Shown: one piece after another, positions 8,493 through 17,501 of the stretch
Layout of the letters: each line of letters opens with the position of its first letter
How positions within the stretch are numbered: position 1 is the stretch's first letter
Assembly (NCBI GenBank): GCA_902618245.1
Contig: CACMZR010000002.1
Location: 124,001 to 188,000 of the forward strand
Direction: 5' to 3'
DNA: 64,000 bases
DNA from: an uncultured Bacteroidota bacterium
GTDB lineage: Bacteria; Bacteroidota; Bacteroidia; Flavobacteriales; Flavobacteriaceae
Position numbers and translations under genes: made by a program
The notes under the pieces: generated by a model
Seen by the model: only the letters and a program-made list of their open reading frames with translations
Databases searched by the model: none
What the model was told of the DNA's origin: nothing

Positions 8493-9547
8493 ATAGGGGT
8501 TGTTAAATTGATTTCATAGGCAGCTTTAGCTCCATTATTTAAAAAAGCTTTAATTACATTTTCTTTTGATTTTTCAGATACAATAGCTACCATACACCCA
8601 CCTCCTCCTGAGCCAATAATTTTTGTTCCTAAAGCTCCTGCCTTTCTTGCAGCTTGCATTTGTAATTTCATTTTTTTAGGTGTATTTTGAATTCTTTCTT
8701 GTAATATTTTTTGATGAGAATCCATCCAAGCTCCAAGTTGCTCTAAATCCAAAGGACCTAGTTTTAGCATTTTTCTTGCCTTTTGTGTTAATATGTGATT
8801 AAAAATAGTTGCATACCAATGATCCCGATATATTTCAGGTACAAATGCTAAATACTCATGATAATCAGCTTCATCTGCTTTGAAAATATCAAAATCTGGA
8901 ACTTTTTTCTTTACTGCATTAATCGATGCCTCGGCATAGGCTCTAGCATTTTGAAGAATGCTCAAGGTTTTTTTAGCAATTCCAGATTCAGCAATCACTA
9001 AACTTCCAATATCAGGATTTAGTCTCTCCATTTGAGTTGTTTTTGTATCTATATACAACAGGCCCTTTTGGGATATGGTGTATTGATCCATCAATCCTCC
9101 TGGTTGATTAAAAAATTCAGATTCTGCTTCGTAAGCCCATTTACCGATTTGCAGATCAGTAATCTCAGGTTTATGATCTTGTATTGAAATTAAAAAACGT
9201 ATCCATGCAACCACTAGTGCTGAAGAACTTGATATACCAGCATTAATAGGTATTTCACCAAATATTTTAATCTTATAACCCTGATTGAACAAAAAGCCTG
9301 CTCTTTTTAGGATGTCTAATGCAGAAAGAAAATAATCTCCGTTTTTTATATTATTGTATTTTTTATTGAGGTCAATTGTTATAACTTCTTTTATATCAAT
9401 TAGTTCTAAAAAAAAAGATTTTTTATTTATTGGCTTTCCTTCAATATGGATGAATCTGTTAATGGTTCCTGCAATTACAGGCAAATTTAAATAGTCTTGA
9501 TGGTCTCCAAAAAAACAAATACGTGCGGGTGCTTCAACTTTTATCAC
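8489..9547 (-). CDS. GHMP-family sugar kinase, galactokinase-like
   Basis: The kinase begins VIKVEAPARICFFGDHQDY, which corresponds to the RVNLIGEHTDY start of galactokinases. I place the start at GTG 9545-9547: the frame stays open upstream to 9688, but that part overlaps the GH109 gene, and the GTG lies 14 bases after that gene's stop. The ATP loop PINAGISSSSALV (motif 2) and the C-terminal IIGSGGGGCMVA (motif 3) are intact, and AESEFFNQPGGLMDQY matches the catalytic-aspartate region of galactokinases. About 352 aa. Given the upstream GH109 enzyme the substrate could be a hexose or N-acetylhexosamine, but this is inferred from context only. Confidence 0.85.
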   Translation of the reverse strand: MIKVEAPARICFFGDHQDYLNLPVIAGTINRFIHIEGKPINKKSFFLELIDIKEVITIDLNKKYNNIKNGDYFLSALDILKRAGFLFNQGYKIKIFGEIPINAGISSSSALVVAWIRFLISIQDHKPEITDLQIGKWAYEAESEFFNQPGGLMDQYTISQKGLLYIDTKTTQMERLNPDIGSLVIAESGIAKKTLSILQNARAYAEASINAVKKKVPDFDIFKADEADYHEYLAFVPEIYRDHWYATIFNHILTQKARKMLKLGPLDLEQLGAWMDSHQKILQERIQNTPKKMKLQMQAARKAGALGTKIIGSGGGGCMVAIVSEKSKENVIKAFLNNGAKAAYEINLTTPI

Positions 9548-9561
9548 TCTTATGTGTAAAA

Positions 9562-10962
9562 TTAGGATACAATTGCTAAAGGATTTGTTTGACTCCAAGC
9601 CCCTCTTGTAAAGTCTGGAAATTTTTGGGGCATTCCTCCCTGAGCCACAGATGCCTCGCTTAAAGGGGAAACTGCACTCCAAAAACATCCCTCATACACA
9701 TTTTGATCCAACGGCATCCCTTCCCTTAAGCATTCAATGATACGGTATCGCATTATAAAATCCATACCCCCATGATCACCGACATGATTTTTTTCTCTCA
9801 AATTACCTATTCTTTTAAATAAAGGGTGTTCATATTTAGCATATAGAGTTTCTAATTGATCGCCTTGTGCCCAAGTATGATGATCTTTATTTGCTCCAGG
9901 AACACCTCCCTCTAATGCAACCCTAGTTGGATAGCCCGCTAATGTCCCTTTTGTCCCTTGGATGAGATTAAGTCTAGAATAAGGCCTAGGGCTTGTTTCG
10001 TCCCACTGAACCATTATAGTTCTTCCTAAATTTGTCTTAATAATTGATGTATTTAAATCTCCACCTTTATAATCTAGATTATTCCACTTATGCCCTTTAG
10101 CATAATTTTTTTGAGCATATAACTTCCTCCCAATGGCTGGGGTAGAGAATGAAACAATTGTGTTAAATTGATCTTCTCCTCTAGACAGATTCATGTATTG
10201 CGCAACAGGTCCTAATCCATGTGTGGGGTATAGATTCCCATTTCTTTTTGAATAATGATGCGTTCTCCAAGAACCAGTTCCCCTCTGTTGTTCTTCCATT
10301 TGAAAACGAAGCTCATGGATATAAGCTGCTTCTGCATGAAGTAAATTGCCAATTATTCCTTTACGGCATAAATTAAGATATAAAAGTTCCTCTCTTCCAT
10401 AATTAACATTTTCCATCATCATGCAGTGCTTTTGTGTTTTTTCTGAGGTATTCACTATTTCCCACATTTCTTTAATTGTAACCCCTATGGGAACCTCGAC
10501 AAATGCGTGAGCCCCATTTTTCATAGACTCGATTGCCATTTTTGCATGATTATTCCAGTTAGTAGCAATAATTACTGCATCTGGCTTAATATCTACCAGC
10601 ATTTTTTTCCATTGATCTTCACTCCCAAAATACCTTGCTATATTTTGATGTCTTTTGGAATCCATTTCTTTACAAGATGAAACTGAGTTATCTACCAAAT
10701 CCTCGTAAAGATCTGCTATACCAACAATTTCTGTGCCTTCTATTGCTGCAAATTGTTTGATGTGGCCTGAGCCCCGCGCTCCAACACCTATAACTGCTAT
10801 ACGGACAGTTTCTAGTTTTGGTGCTGAAAAATCTCCCATATATTTACCCCCAGAAGATGTTTTTTCATATTCATCATAGCAAGCTAAATTTACCGCACTG
10901 TAAACGGAGGCTGCTGTAAGGCTAGATTTTTTGATAAAATTTCTACGATTCAAATTTTTCAT
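9562..10962 (-). CDS. GH109-type NAD-dependent glycosidase (Gfo/Idh/MocA fold), Tat-exported
   Basis: A 466 aa protein with a twin-arginine signal (LNRRNFIKK, R6-R7). The Rossmann domain starts VRIAVIGVGARGSGHIKQF and continues with GIADLYEDLV. FVEVPIGVTIKEMW sits at the usual EKP position of Gfo/Idh proteins. MMMENVNYGREELL, WRTHHYSKRNGNLYPTHGLGPVAQYMNL and the Y/H-rich centre match GH109 alpha-N-acetylgalactosaminidases, which cleave by an NAD-dependent redox mechanism. Tat export fits, since the folded protein carries NAD out. It opens the minus operon GH109, GHMP kinase, nucleotidyltransferase, serine hydrolase, TIM-barrel protein. Activity on GalNAc is a family expectation, not shown here. 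Confidence 0.82.
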   Translation of the reverse strand: MKNLNRRNFIKKSSLTAASVYSAVNLACYDEYEKTSSGGKYMGDFSAPKLETVRIAVIGVGARGSGHIKQFAAIEGTEIVGIADLYEDLVDNSVSSCKEMDSKRHQNIARYFGSEDQWKKMLVDIKPDAVIIATNWNNHAKMAIESMKNGAHAFVEVPIGVTIKEMWEIVNTSEKTQKHCMMMENVNYGREELLYLNLCRKGIIGNLLHAEAAYIHELRFQMEEQQRGTGSWRTHHYSKRNGNLYPTHGLGPVAQYMNLSRGEDQFNTIVSFSTPAIGRKLYAQKNYAKGHKWNNLDYKGGDLNTSIIKTNLGRTIMVQWDETSPRPYSRLNLIQGTKGTLAGYPTRVALEGGVPGANKDHHTWAQGDQLETLYAKYEHPLFKRIGNLREKNHVGDHGGMDFIMRYRIIECLREGMPLDQNVYEGCFWSAVSPLSEASVAQGGMPQKFPDFTRGAWSQTNPLAIVS

Positions 10963-11082
10963 CTGTTTTACTTTACAAGGTTTTCTGTTTAATTAAAAAT
11001 AGTTAAATCTTTTAGATTTCAAGTTTATTAAATTTCTAAGCGCAATCTTTTACAAATAATTTTTACTTTTAAAAAAAAAATC

Positions 11083-11172
11083 ATGGGAGTTGGTGGCATT
11101 TTTTTTGGCAGTCTTGGTCTTTGCTTGGTTATAGCTCTAATTATTGAAATAAAAGAACGACATATAAAATAA
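11083..11172 (+). CDS. 29-aa single-span membrane microprotein
   Basis: MGVGGIFFGSLGLCLVIALI followed by a charged tail (EIKERHIK). One hydrophobic span is flanked by a polar C-terminus, the layout of real small membrane proteins. It ends four bases before the start of a second microprotein on the same strand. I recognise no family. Confidence 0.45.
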   Translation: MGVGGIFFGSLGLCLVIALIIEIKERHIK

Positions 11173-11176
11173 CTTT

Positions 11177-11284
11177 ATGGGTTATTTCATAAGAAATATT
11201 TTGGTTTATGGTGCTATTGCTGCTGTTTTGTGGATGCTGTATAGTGGTATAAGAGGTTTGTCTAAAAAGAAAAAAAATGATTGA
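11177..11284 (+). CDS. 35-aa single-span membrane microprotein
   Basis: MGYFIRNILVYGAIAAVLWM, then LYSGIRGLSKKKKND: an N-terminal span with a lysine-rich cytoplasmic tail. It follows the 29-aa ORF after four bases and ends before the convergent lipoprotein gene. Tandem placement and consistent topology argue for real genes, possibly a two-component small membrane complex. Function is unknown. Confidence 0.45.
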   Translation: MGYFIRNILVYGAIAAVLWMLYSGIRGLSKKKKND

Positions 11285-11322
11285 ATTGAGCTAAATCCCA
11301 ATTGTATTTTTTTAATCTGTAA

Positions 11323-11700
11323 TTATTTAACCCTTATACCTTCAACATCAAACATTCCCATCATAGAACCTGAAATATCATCCTCATCTATACTTAATTC
11401 AAAATTTAAGTTGTACGCGGCTATTGTGGCATCTATATAAACCATATTATCATCAACGGAAGTAGATGTTACTTCCCATAAATATTCAGAGGCAGCTGGA
11501 TCCTCAGAATTTGTTTGAAGTTCGGCAGCATATCCATTATCATCCTTTTTAATTATCAAATTTAACGGCCAGTCACCAACTTGAGGCACATCAAATATTG
11601 TTACATCATATATACCAACATAAGGATCAACTATAACTTTTTTTTGAGTTCCACATGAAGCTATAATAAAAAGGGCTGTAAAGGATAATAATTTTTTCAT
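11323..11700 (-). CDS. small lipoprotein of unknown function
   Basis: A 125 aa protein with a lipoprotein signal (FIIASCGTQKK, lipid cysteine near residue 16). The mature part begins with DPYVGIYDVTIFDVPQVGDW and continues as alternating strands rich in Asp/Glu (ELSIDEDDISGSMMGMF). This pattern (a substance-derived effect measured against a small beta-barrel) recalls lipocalin-like domains in which strands alternate with IxGxM repeats, but I cannot assign a family. It is monocistronic and divergent from the PqqB-like gene at 11781. The shared gap of 80 bases holds a TAATTTGTAG sequence resembling a plus-strand -7 box. Confidence 0.7.
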   Translation of the reverse strand: MKKLLSFTALFIIASCGTQKKVIVDPYVGIYDVTIFDVPQVGDWPLNLIIKKDDNGYAAELQTNSEDPAASEYLWEVTSTSVDDNMVYIDATIAAYNLNFELSIDEDDISGSMMGMFDVEGIRVK

Positions 11701-11780
11701 CTAAAATAGTTTTTAATGGATAATGTTTTATTCTAAAATAGCTAATTTGTAGTTAATAACATAATTGTATTCTCAGCTTT

Positions 11781-12710
11781 ATGGCTTACAAAAAAAACAT
11801 ATCTAATTTTTTTAAAACTGCGATAATATATTTAATGATGGTCTCAGGTAATGGCCAGGAATATCAATATAAAACATACTTAAAGGTTTTAGGGACTGTC
11901 CAAGACGGAGGTTCTCCTCACATTGGTTGTCAAAAAAGTTGTTGTAAAGATTTAAGTTTAGAAGAAAGAAAACAGAGGAAAGTAACCTCCCTAGAGTTAT
12001 ATCAAAGTGGAACGGATAAAAGTCTTTTATTTGAAGCTTCACCTGATATAATTTCTCAATGGAATTTAATGAATTTCCCTGCTAGTGGAATATTTATAAC
12101 CCATGCGCACATGGGCCATTATTCTGGATTACTTCATCTAGGAAAAGAGGCCTTATCAAGTAAAAATATACCAGTTTATGTAATGCCCAAAATGTATAAT
12201 TTTCTGAGCAAAAATGGGCCTTGGTGTCAGCTAATAAATCAGAAAAATATTTTACTAAAAAAACTTCATGAAAATAAAACTGTTCAAGTTCTTAATAAAG
12301 TGAAAATTACACCAATTTTGGTACCGCACAGAGATGAATTTTCAGAAACTGTTGGATACAAAATTATTGGTCCAAAAAAAAAGGTGCTATTTATTCCAGA
12401 TATTGATAAATGGTCACTTTGGAATAAAAATTTAATCTCTGTTTTAAAAGAAGTTGATCTTGCTTTTTTAGACGCAACTTTTTTTAATGCCGAGGAAGTA
12501 GACTACAGGCCAATATCAGAAATACCACATCCATTAGTTCATGAGACAATAAAATATTTGGAAGATGAAACTACGGAAATTAAAAATAAAGTTTATTTCA
12601 TACATATGAATCACACAAATCCTCTTTTGGACCCAAATAGCGATTCCACTAAATGGGTCGTTAAACAAGGCTTCAACGTTGCTAGAATTGGTCAAGAATT
12701 TGAACTCTAA
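11781..12710 (+). CDS. PqqB-like metallo-beta-lactamase-fold hydrolase, exported
   Basis: A 309 aa protein with an N-terminal hydrophobic signal (IIYLMMVSGNGQE). The mature start LKVLGTVQDGGSPHIGCQK, with CC after a few residues, is the hallmark of PqqB-type proteins. The metal motif is HAHMGHYSG, where HxHxDH is replaced by H-A-H-M-G-H, and later HRDEF, FIPDIDKW, DATFF and HMNHTNP supply further ligand candidates. PQQ biosynthesis genes are absent here, so it is probably a PqqB homologue with its own hydrolase role rather than a PQQ gene. It precedes the PSD1 cytochrome operon by 55 bases and may lead it. Confidence 0.75.
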   Translation: MAYKKNISNFFKTAIIYLMMVSGNGQEYQYKTYLKVLGTVQDGGSPHIGCQKSCCKDLSLEERKQRKVTSLELYQSGTDKSLLFEASPDIISQWNLMNFPASGIFITHAHMGHYSGLLHLGKEALSSKNIPVYVMPKMYNFLSKNGPWCQLINQKNILLKKLHENKTVQVLNKVKITPILVPHRDEFSETVGYKIIGPKKKVLFIPDIDKWSLWNKNLISVLKEVDLAFLDATFFNAEEVDYRPISEIPHPLVHETIKYLEDETTEIKNKVYFIHMNHTNPLLDPNSDSTKWVVKQGFNVARIGQEFEL

Positions 12711-12765
12711 CAGTTTTCTTTTCGATTAAATTTTTTATCTTAGAATTTATCAGTTTGATTGGGAT

Positions 12766-15700
12766 ATGGATTTGAAAATGTTTTTAAGGACATCTTTTTG
12801 TTTGATTTTAGTTTTTGTTTTATCAAAGTGTTCCGTTGATATTCCAAAAGAGGTTGCTATAGAAATAGAGAGTCTGCCTGAGAGTATCGATTTCAATTAT
12901 CATGTTAAACCAATTCTTTCAGATCGATGTTATGCTTGTCACGGTCCTGATGCAAAAACTAGGAAAGCAGGCCTTAGATTGGATGTAGAATCTGTAGCAT
13001 TCTCGAAGCTTCAAACTAATAACCGTGCATTTGTAAAGGGAAGCATTTATAGGAGTGAAAGTATCCACAGGATTTTAAGTGATGATCCTGATATTCAGAT
13101 GCCACCTCCAGAATCAAATCTAAATTTGTCAAACAGAGAAAGAGCAATTCTCATAAAATGGATTGATCAGGGTGCAGAATGGAAAGACCATTGGGCATTT
13201 CTCACCCCGGAAAGAAAATTTCCTTCACAAGAATCTCAACAGTTTTTTTCTAATCAGATTGATCAATTTGTTTACGATAAGCTAAAAGAAAAAAAATTAG
13301 ATTTTGAACCGATTGCAGATAAAGAAACCTTAGTTCGTAGATTAACTTTCGACCTTACTGGATTACCCCCTACAATAAAGCAAATAAATAAATTTCTAAG
13401 TGATACTCTTAATGGGAGTTATGAAAGATTAGTAGATCGTTTAATGAGTTCTAGTGCCTTTGCTGAAAGACTAACCCTTGATTGGTTAGATCTGTCTCGT
13501 TATGCAGATTCTCATGGTCTACACGCCGATGGTCTCAGAACAATGTGGCCATGGAGAGATTGGGTAATCAAAGCTTTTGAGGATAACATGCCTTACGATC
13601 AATTCGTCACACTTCAATTGGCTGGCGACCTTCTGCCTAACGCGACAAGAGAACAAAAATTAGCTACTGCTTTTAACAGAAACTCACCTATGACTGCCGA
13701 AGGGGGAGTTATTGATGAGGAATGGAGATTACATTATGTTTTTGATAGAACAGAAACATTCAGCACAGCTTTTTTAGGGCTCACGGTGGCATGTGCTAAA
13801 TGTCATGACCACAAATTTGATCCTATTTCTCAAAAGGACTACTATCAACTAAGCGGATTTTTTAATAACATTAGAGAATTAGGAATGACTGGAGACGACG
13901 GTAATTATGGTCCATTGCTTTATCTTCCTAATGATGATCAAGAAGAAAATCTTGATGAATTAAATAAGATTGTAAATAAAACGAAATTTAAACTTGATTT
14001 AACAAAAAAGGAGCTTTCTGATTTATATAAATATGTGAATGATCTTCCATCCAAAAATCAAATTGATAAAAACCTTATTGGATATTATCCTTTTGACAAA
14101 ATCAATCCTGTCAAAACAAAAAAGAATTCACAATATATTATCTCAGAAAAATCCTCATTAAAGCCAGACTACTTTATACTTGACGAAAATAGAAATGTTA
14201 AAGCTAGAAAGTCACCAAAATTGGTTAAAGGTGTAAGTGGAAAGGCATTAGAATTTAGCGGTGATTATGATCGTGTAAGAATAGAAAATGAGATTCCCAG
14301 TTTTGAATGGACAGATCCATTTTCGATTTCAATGTGGGCTCAAACATATCAGAAAAAAGAAAATTCAAGGCAATTTCTTCTTGGCACAACAGGAGGAAAA
14401 AATAATTGGTGGCGCGGTTGGGATTTTTATCTTGACGACAAAAATTATGTCAATTTAAGATTGATAAATATTGCACCTGGTAATATGATCCACATAAGAT
14501 CTAAGGAAAATATAAAAGTTCACGAATGGAATCAACTTGCATTTTCCTATGACGGTACTGGAAAAGCTAAAGGTGTTAAGATATATAAAAATGGCAGAGC
14601 ATTTGATTTTATAACTAAAATCGATAACCTCTCTAAATCAATCAAACCGGTTACAGCTAGTGGATTAAAACTTGAAAAAAGGCCAATATTAATAGGTAAA
14701 ACATATGAGGGTTCAACTGGTGATAATGGTCTTTTCATGGGTAAAATGGATGACATCCAAATTTATAAAAAGGAGCTCACTGATTTAGAGATGAGAATTT
14801 TGTATAATCAACATTCTAAAACAAAAGATAAATATGAACAAGAATTAATAAAAGAGTATTGGATAAAAAACAACCCCAAATATACAAGTCTTAAAAAAGA
14901 ATTACTTAAGAATTTAAGCTCTTGGAGAGAAAAAATCGAACCTGTAGTTGAGGTTATGGTAATGGAAGAAATGTCGAAGCCAAGAAAAACTTTTTTATAC
15001 AACCGAGGTAACTATAATGAACCATCAAAAATTGTTAAAACAAATACTCCTGAAATACTCCCAAAGATGAAAGATGGGTATAAAAAAAATAGATTAGGCC
15101 TAGCCCGTTGGCTTTTTCAAGATGATAATCCGCTAACATCGCGAGTGGCTGTTAACCGCTATTGGCAACTTATTTTTGGAAACGGTTTGGTTTCGACACC
15201 TACTGACTTTGGAGTACAGGGTAGTTTACCATCACATCCTGAATTATTAGACTGGCTATCTTTATATTTTATTGATAAAAATTGGAATATAAGAGATTTA
15301 ATTAAAATAATTGTGAGCTCAAGGACTTACAAACAAAAGTCTCTTTTTGGAAAGGAAAAAAACTCAATTGATCCCAACAATATATACTTATCTAGAGCAA
15401 GTAGTCATCGCCTTCCAGCAGAAATGATAAGAGACAATGCACTAGCTTTAAGTGGGTTGTTATCAAAAAAAGTCGGTGGTCCAAGTGTAAAACCTTATCA
15501 GCCAAAAGGCTTATGGAAAGAAAAAAATACATTTTCTCTTAGACTTTTAGAATATAAAGAGTCTCAAGGAGAGGATTTATATAGAAGAGGAATGTATACA
15601 TTTATAAAAAGAGGTTCTCCTCCGCCCTCATTAATAACCTTTGATGCTACATCAAGAGAAATTTGTACAATAAAAAGAGAAAAAACATCTTCTCCCCTGC

Positions 15701-16038
15701 AATCACTAGTGCTTTTAAATGACACTCAATTTTTTGAGGCCTCCCGAGTATTTGCTGAGCGAATTATTTCACAATCAAAAAATGACTTAAGTGATCAAAT
15801 TACATATGGTTTTAGATTAGCAACTTCAAGATTTCCTAAAGAATCTGAAGTTAAACTATTAAAAGAGCTTTATTTAAATAAGCTTAGTTTTTACAAAAAA
15901 AATAAAGGTGAAGCTTACAAAGTAATTAGTATTGGAGCCTCAAAAACAAAATTTAACAAAAAGGCCCCTCAAGTTGCTGCTATGACAATGGTTGCCAATA
16001 CTCTTCTAAATCTAAATGAATCTTACTATAAATATTAA
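12766..16038 (+). CDS. PSD1 cytochrome-c/DUF1549/DUF1553 lipoprotein with LamG insert
   Basis: A 1090 aa protein. It has a lipoprotein signal (VLSKCS), a planctomycete-type cytochrome-c domain with heme motif C55-YA-C58-H59 (followed by GPDAKTRKAGLRLD), a DUF1549 block (DRLTFDLTGLPPT-like, YADSHG) with a second CAKCH at 343-347, a LamG-like beta-sandwich (about 480-690, FSISMWAQTYQ) and a C-terminal DUF1553 block (LTSRVAVNRYWQLIFG, SHRLPAEMIRDNAL, RGMYTFIKR). This architecture is abundant in Planctomycetes and Verrucomicrobiota and is linked there to polysaccharide degradation. It overlaps none of its neighbours but lies three bases from the DUF1501 gene, its usual partner. Substrate is unknown. 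Confidence 0.88.
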   Translation: MDLKMFLRTSFCLILVFVLSKCSVDIPKEVAIEIESLPESIDFNYHVKPILSDRCYACHGPDAKTRKAGLRLDVESVAFSKLQTNNRAFVKGSIYRSESIHRILSDDPDIQMPPPESNLNLSNRERAILIKWIDQGAEWKDHWAFLTPERKFPSQESQQFFSNQIDQFVYDKLKEKKLDFEPIADKETLVRRLTFDLTGLPPTIKQINKFLSDTLNGSYERLVDRLMSSSAFAERLTLDWLDLSRYADSHGLHADGLRTMWPWRDWVIKAFEDNMPYDQFVTLQLAGDLLPNATREQKLATAFNRNSPMTAEGGVIDEEWRLHYVFDRTETFSTAFLGLTVACAKCHDHKFDPISQKDYYQLSGFFNNIRELGMTGDDGNYGPLLYLPNDDQEENLDELNKIVNKTKFKLDLTKKELSDLYKYVNDLPSKNQIDKNLIGYYPFDKINPVKTKKNSQYIISEKSSLKPDYFILDENRNVKARKSPKLVKGVSGKALEFSGDYDRVRIENEIPSFEWTDPFSISMWAQTYQKKENSRQFLLGTTGGKNNWWRGWDFYLDDKNYVNLRLINIAPGNMIHIRSKENIKVHEWNQLAFSYDGTGKAKGVKIYKNGRAFDFITKIDNLSKSIKPVTASGLKLEKRPILIGKTYEGSTGDNGLFMGKMDDIQIYKKELTDLEMRILYNQHSKTKDKYEQELIKEYWIKNNPKYTSLKKELLKNLSSWREKIEPVVEVMVMEEMSKPRKTFLYNRGNYNEPSKIVKTNTPEILPKMKDGYKKNRLGLARWLFQDDNPLTSRVAVNRYWQLIFGNGLVSTPTDFGVQGSLPSHPELLDWLSLYFIDKNWNIRDLIKIIVSSRTYKQKSLFGKEKNSIDPNNIYLSRASSHRLPAEMIRDNALALSGLLSKKVGGPSVKPYQPKGLWKEKNTFSLRLLEYKESQGEDLYRRGMYTFIKRGSPPPSLITFDATSREICTIKREKTSSPLQSLVLLNDTQFFEASRVFAERIISQSKNDLSDQITYGFRLATSRFPKESEVKLLKELYLNKLSFYKKNKGEAYKVISIGASKTKFNKKAPQVAAMTMVANTLLNLNESYYKY

Positions 16039-16041
16039 TTT

Positions 16042-17499
16042 ATGAATTGCAATCACAACCACTATAATTCAAATTACTCTAGAAGAGATTTTTTGACAAA
16101 AACTTCTCTTGGTATAGGTGGAATTAGTCTGGCTAGCATGCTAAATACTGAAAACATATTTGCATCAGAAAAAATTCAATCATATAAACCAAACAACATA
16201 GGGTTACCTCATTTTGTCCCCAAAGTAAAACGAGTAATTTACCTTTTCCAAAGTGGAGCACCTTCGCAACTTGATTTATTTGATCACAAGCCTCTTTTAA
16301 ATAAAATGAATGGTGAAGAAATTCCTGAAAGTGTTTTTGGTGGTCAAAGGTTAACTGGGATGACTGCAGGTCAAAATTCATTCCCTTTGGCAGGAAGTCA
16401 ATTTGAATTTAAACGACACGGAAATAGTGGGGCATGGATTAGCGATTTGATGCCTCATATAAGTAAAATATCCGATGAACTTTGTTTTATTAAATCTATG
16501 CATACTGAAGCTATAAATCACGATCCTGCAGTGACTTTCATTCAAACAGGTTCTCAGATTCCGGGAAGACCTTCTATTGGTTCCTGGTTAAGTTACGGGT
16601 TAGGAAGTGATAACAAAAATCTTCCTGGGTTTGTAGTTTTAATTACCAAGGATAAATACGGACAGCCTCTTTACTCAAGATCATGGGGGAATGGATTTTT
16701 ACCATCACAGCATCAAGGGGTTCAATTCAGGTCTGGAAAAAACCCAGTATTATATTTGGACAACCCTCCTGGAGTAACAAAAGATTTAAGAAAGGAACAA
16801 TTGGATTTTCTTTCAAAAATGCAAAAGGATCGATATTCAGATATTGGAGACCCTGAAATTTTATCCAGAATTAGTCAATATGAAATGGCTTTTAGGATGC
16901 AAACTTCTGTTCCTGAAGTGATGGATATTTCCAATGAGCCAAATTCTATTTTTGAAATGTATGGTGAAGATTCCCGAAAACCAGGAACCTTTGCAGCAAA
17001 CTGTTTACTTGCAAGAAGATTAATTGAGAAAGATGTCCGCTTTGTACAGCTCTATCATCAAGGATGGGACCACCACGGAGATCTTCCAAAAAACATAAAA
17101 GTTCAATGCAAAGAAACTGATCAACCTACTGCTGCTCTAATTAAAGATTTAAAACAAAGAGGCCTTTTAGAGGACACTCTTGTTATATGGGGAGGGGAAT
17201 TTGGAAGAACAAATTATTCTCAAGGACAATTAACAGAAACAAATTATGCAAGAGATCATCACCCTTCGTGCTTTACTATTTTTATGGCAGGTGCTGGAAT
17301 TAAAAAGGGCATAACCTATGGTAAAACAGATGAATTCGGATATAATATTGTTGAAAATCCGGTTCATATTCATGATTTCCAAGCAACCCTTATGCATTTA
17401 ATGGGAATTGATCATGAAAAATTTACATTTAAATTCCAGGGAAGACGCTATCGATTAACCGATGTTCATGGTGATCTTGTAAAAGACATACTAAGTTAG
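16042..17499 (+). CDS. DUF1501 protein, Tat-exported, sulfatase-like fold
   Basis: 485 aa. A twin-arginine signal (YSRRDFLTKTSLGIGG, R14-R15) precedes the DUF1501 domain: VIYLFQSGAPSQLDLFDHKP, AINHDPAVTFIQTGSQ, PGRPSIGSWLSYGLG, GWDHHGDL, LVIWGGEFGRT and RDHHPSCFT. The His/Asp pattern resembles alkaline-phosphatase-superfamily metal sites. In known genomes DUF1501 genes sit next to DUF1553 genes, as here, and are suspected to act together on glycans. It lies three bases after the cytochrome gene and two bases before the next Tat gene, so all are one operon. The real reaction has not been established for this family. Confidence 0.9.
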   Translation: MNCNHNHYNSNYSRRDFLTKTSLGIGGISLASMLNTENIFASEKIQSYKPNNIGLPHFVPKVKRVIYLFQSGAPSQLDLFDHKPLLNKMNGEEIPESVFGGQRLTGMTAGQNSFPLAGSQFEFKRHGNSGAWISDLMPHISKISDELCFIKSMHTEAINHDPAVTFIQTGSQIPGRPSIGSWLSYGLGSDNKNLPGFVVLITKDKYGQPLYSRSWGNGFLPSQHQGVQFRSGKNPVLYLDNPPGVTKDLRKEQLDFLSKMQKDRYSDIGDPEILSRISQYEMAFRMQTSVPEVMDISNEPNSIFEMYGEDSRKPGTFAANCLLARRLIEKDVRFVQLYHQGWDHHGDLPKNIKVQCKETDQPTAALIKDLKQRGLLEDTLVIWGGEFGRTNYSQGQLTETNYARDHHPSCFTIFMAGAGIKKGITYGKTDEFGYNIVENPVHIHDFQATLMHLMGIDHEKFTFKFQGRRYRLTDVHGDLVKDILS

Positions 17500-17501
17500 T
17501 T

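Noticed and set aside
8489-9688. GHMP kinase starting at 9688 (399 aa).
   Set aside because: The first 47 residues overlap the GH109 gene and look like its shadow; kinase homology starts at GTG 9547.
11781-12710. PQQ biosynthesis gene pqqB.
   Set aside because: No other pqq genes are present, the protein is exported and the HxHxDH motif is altered.
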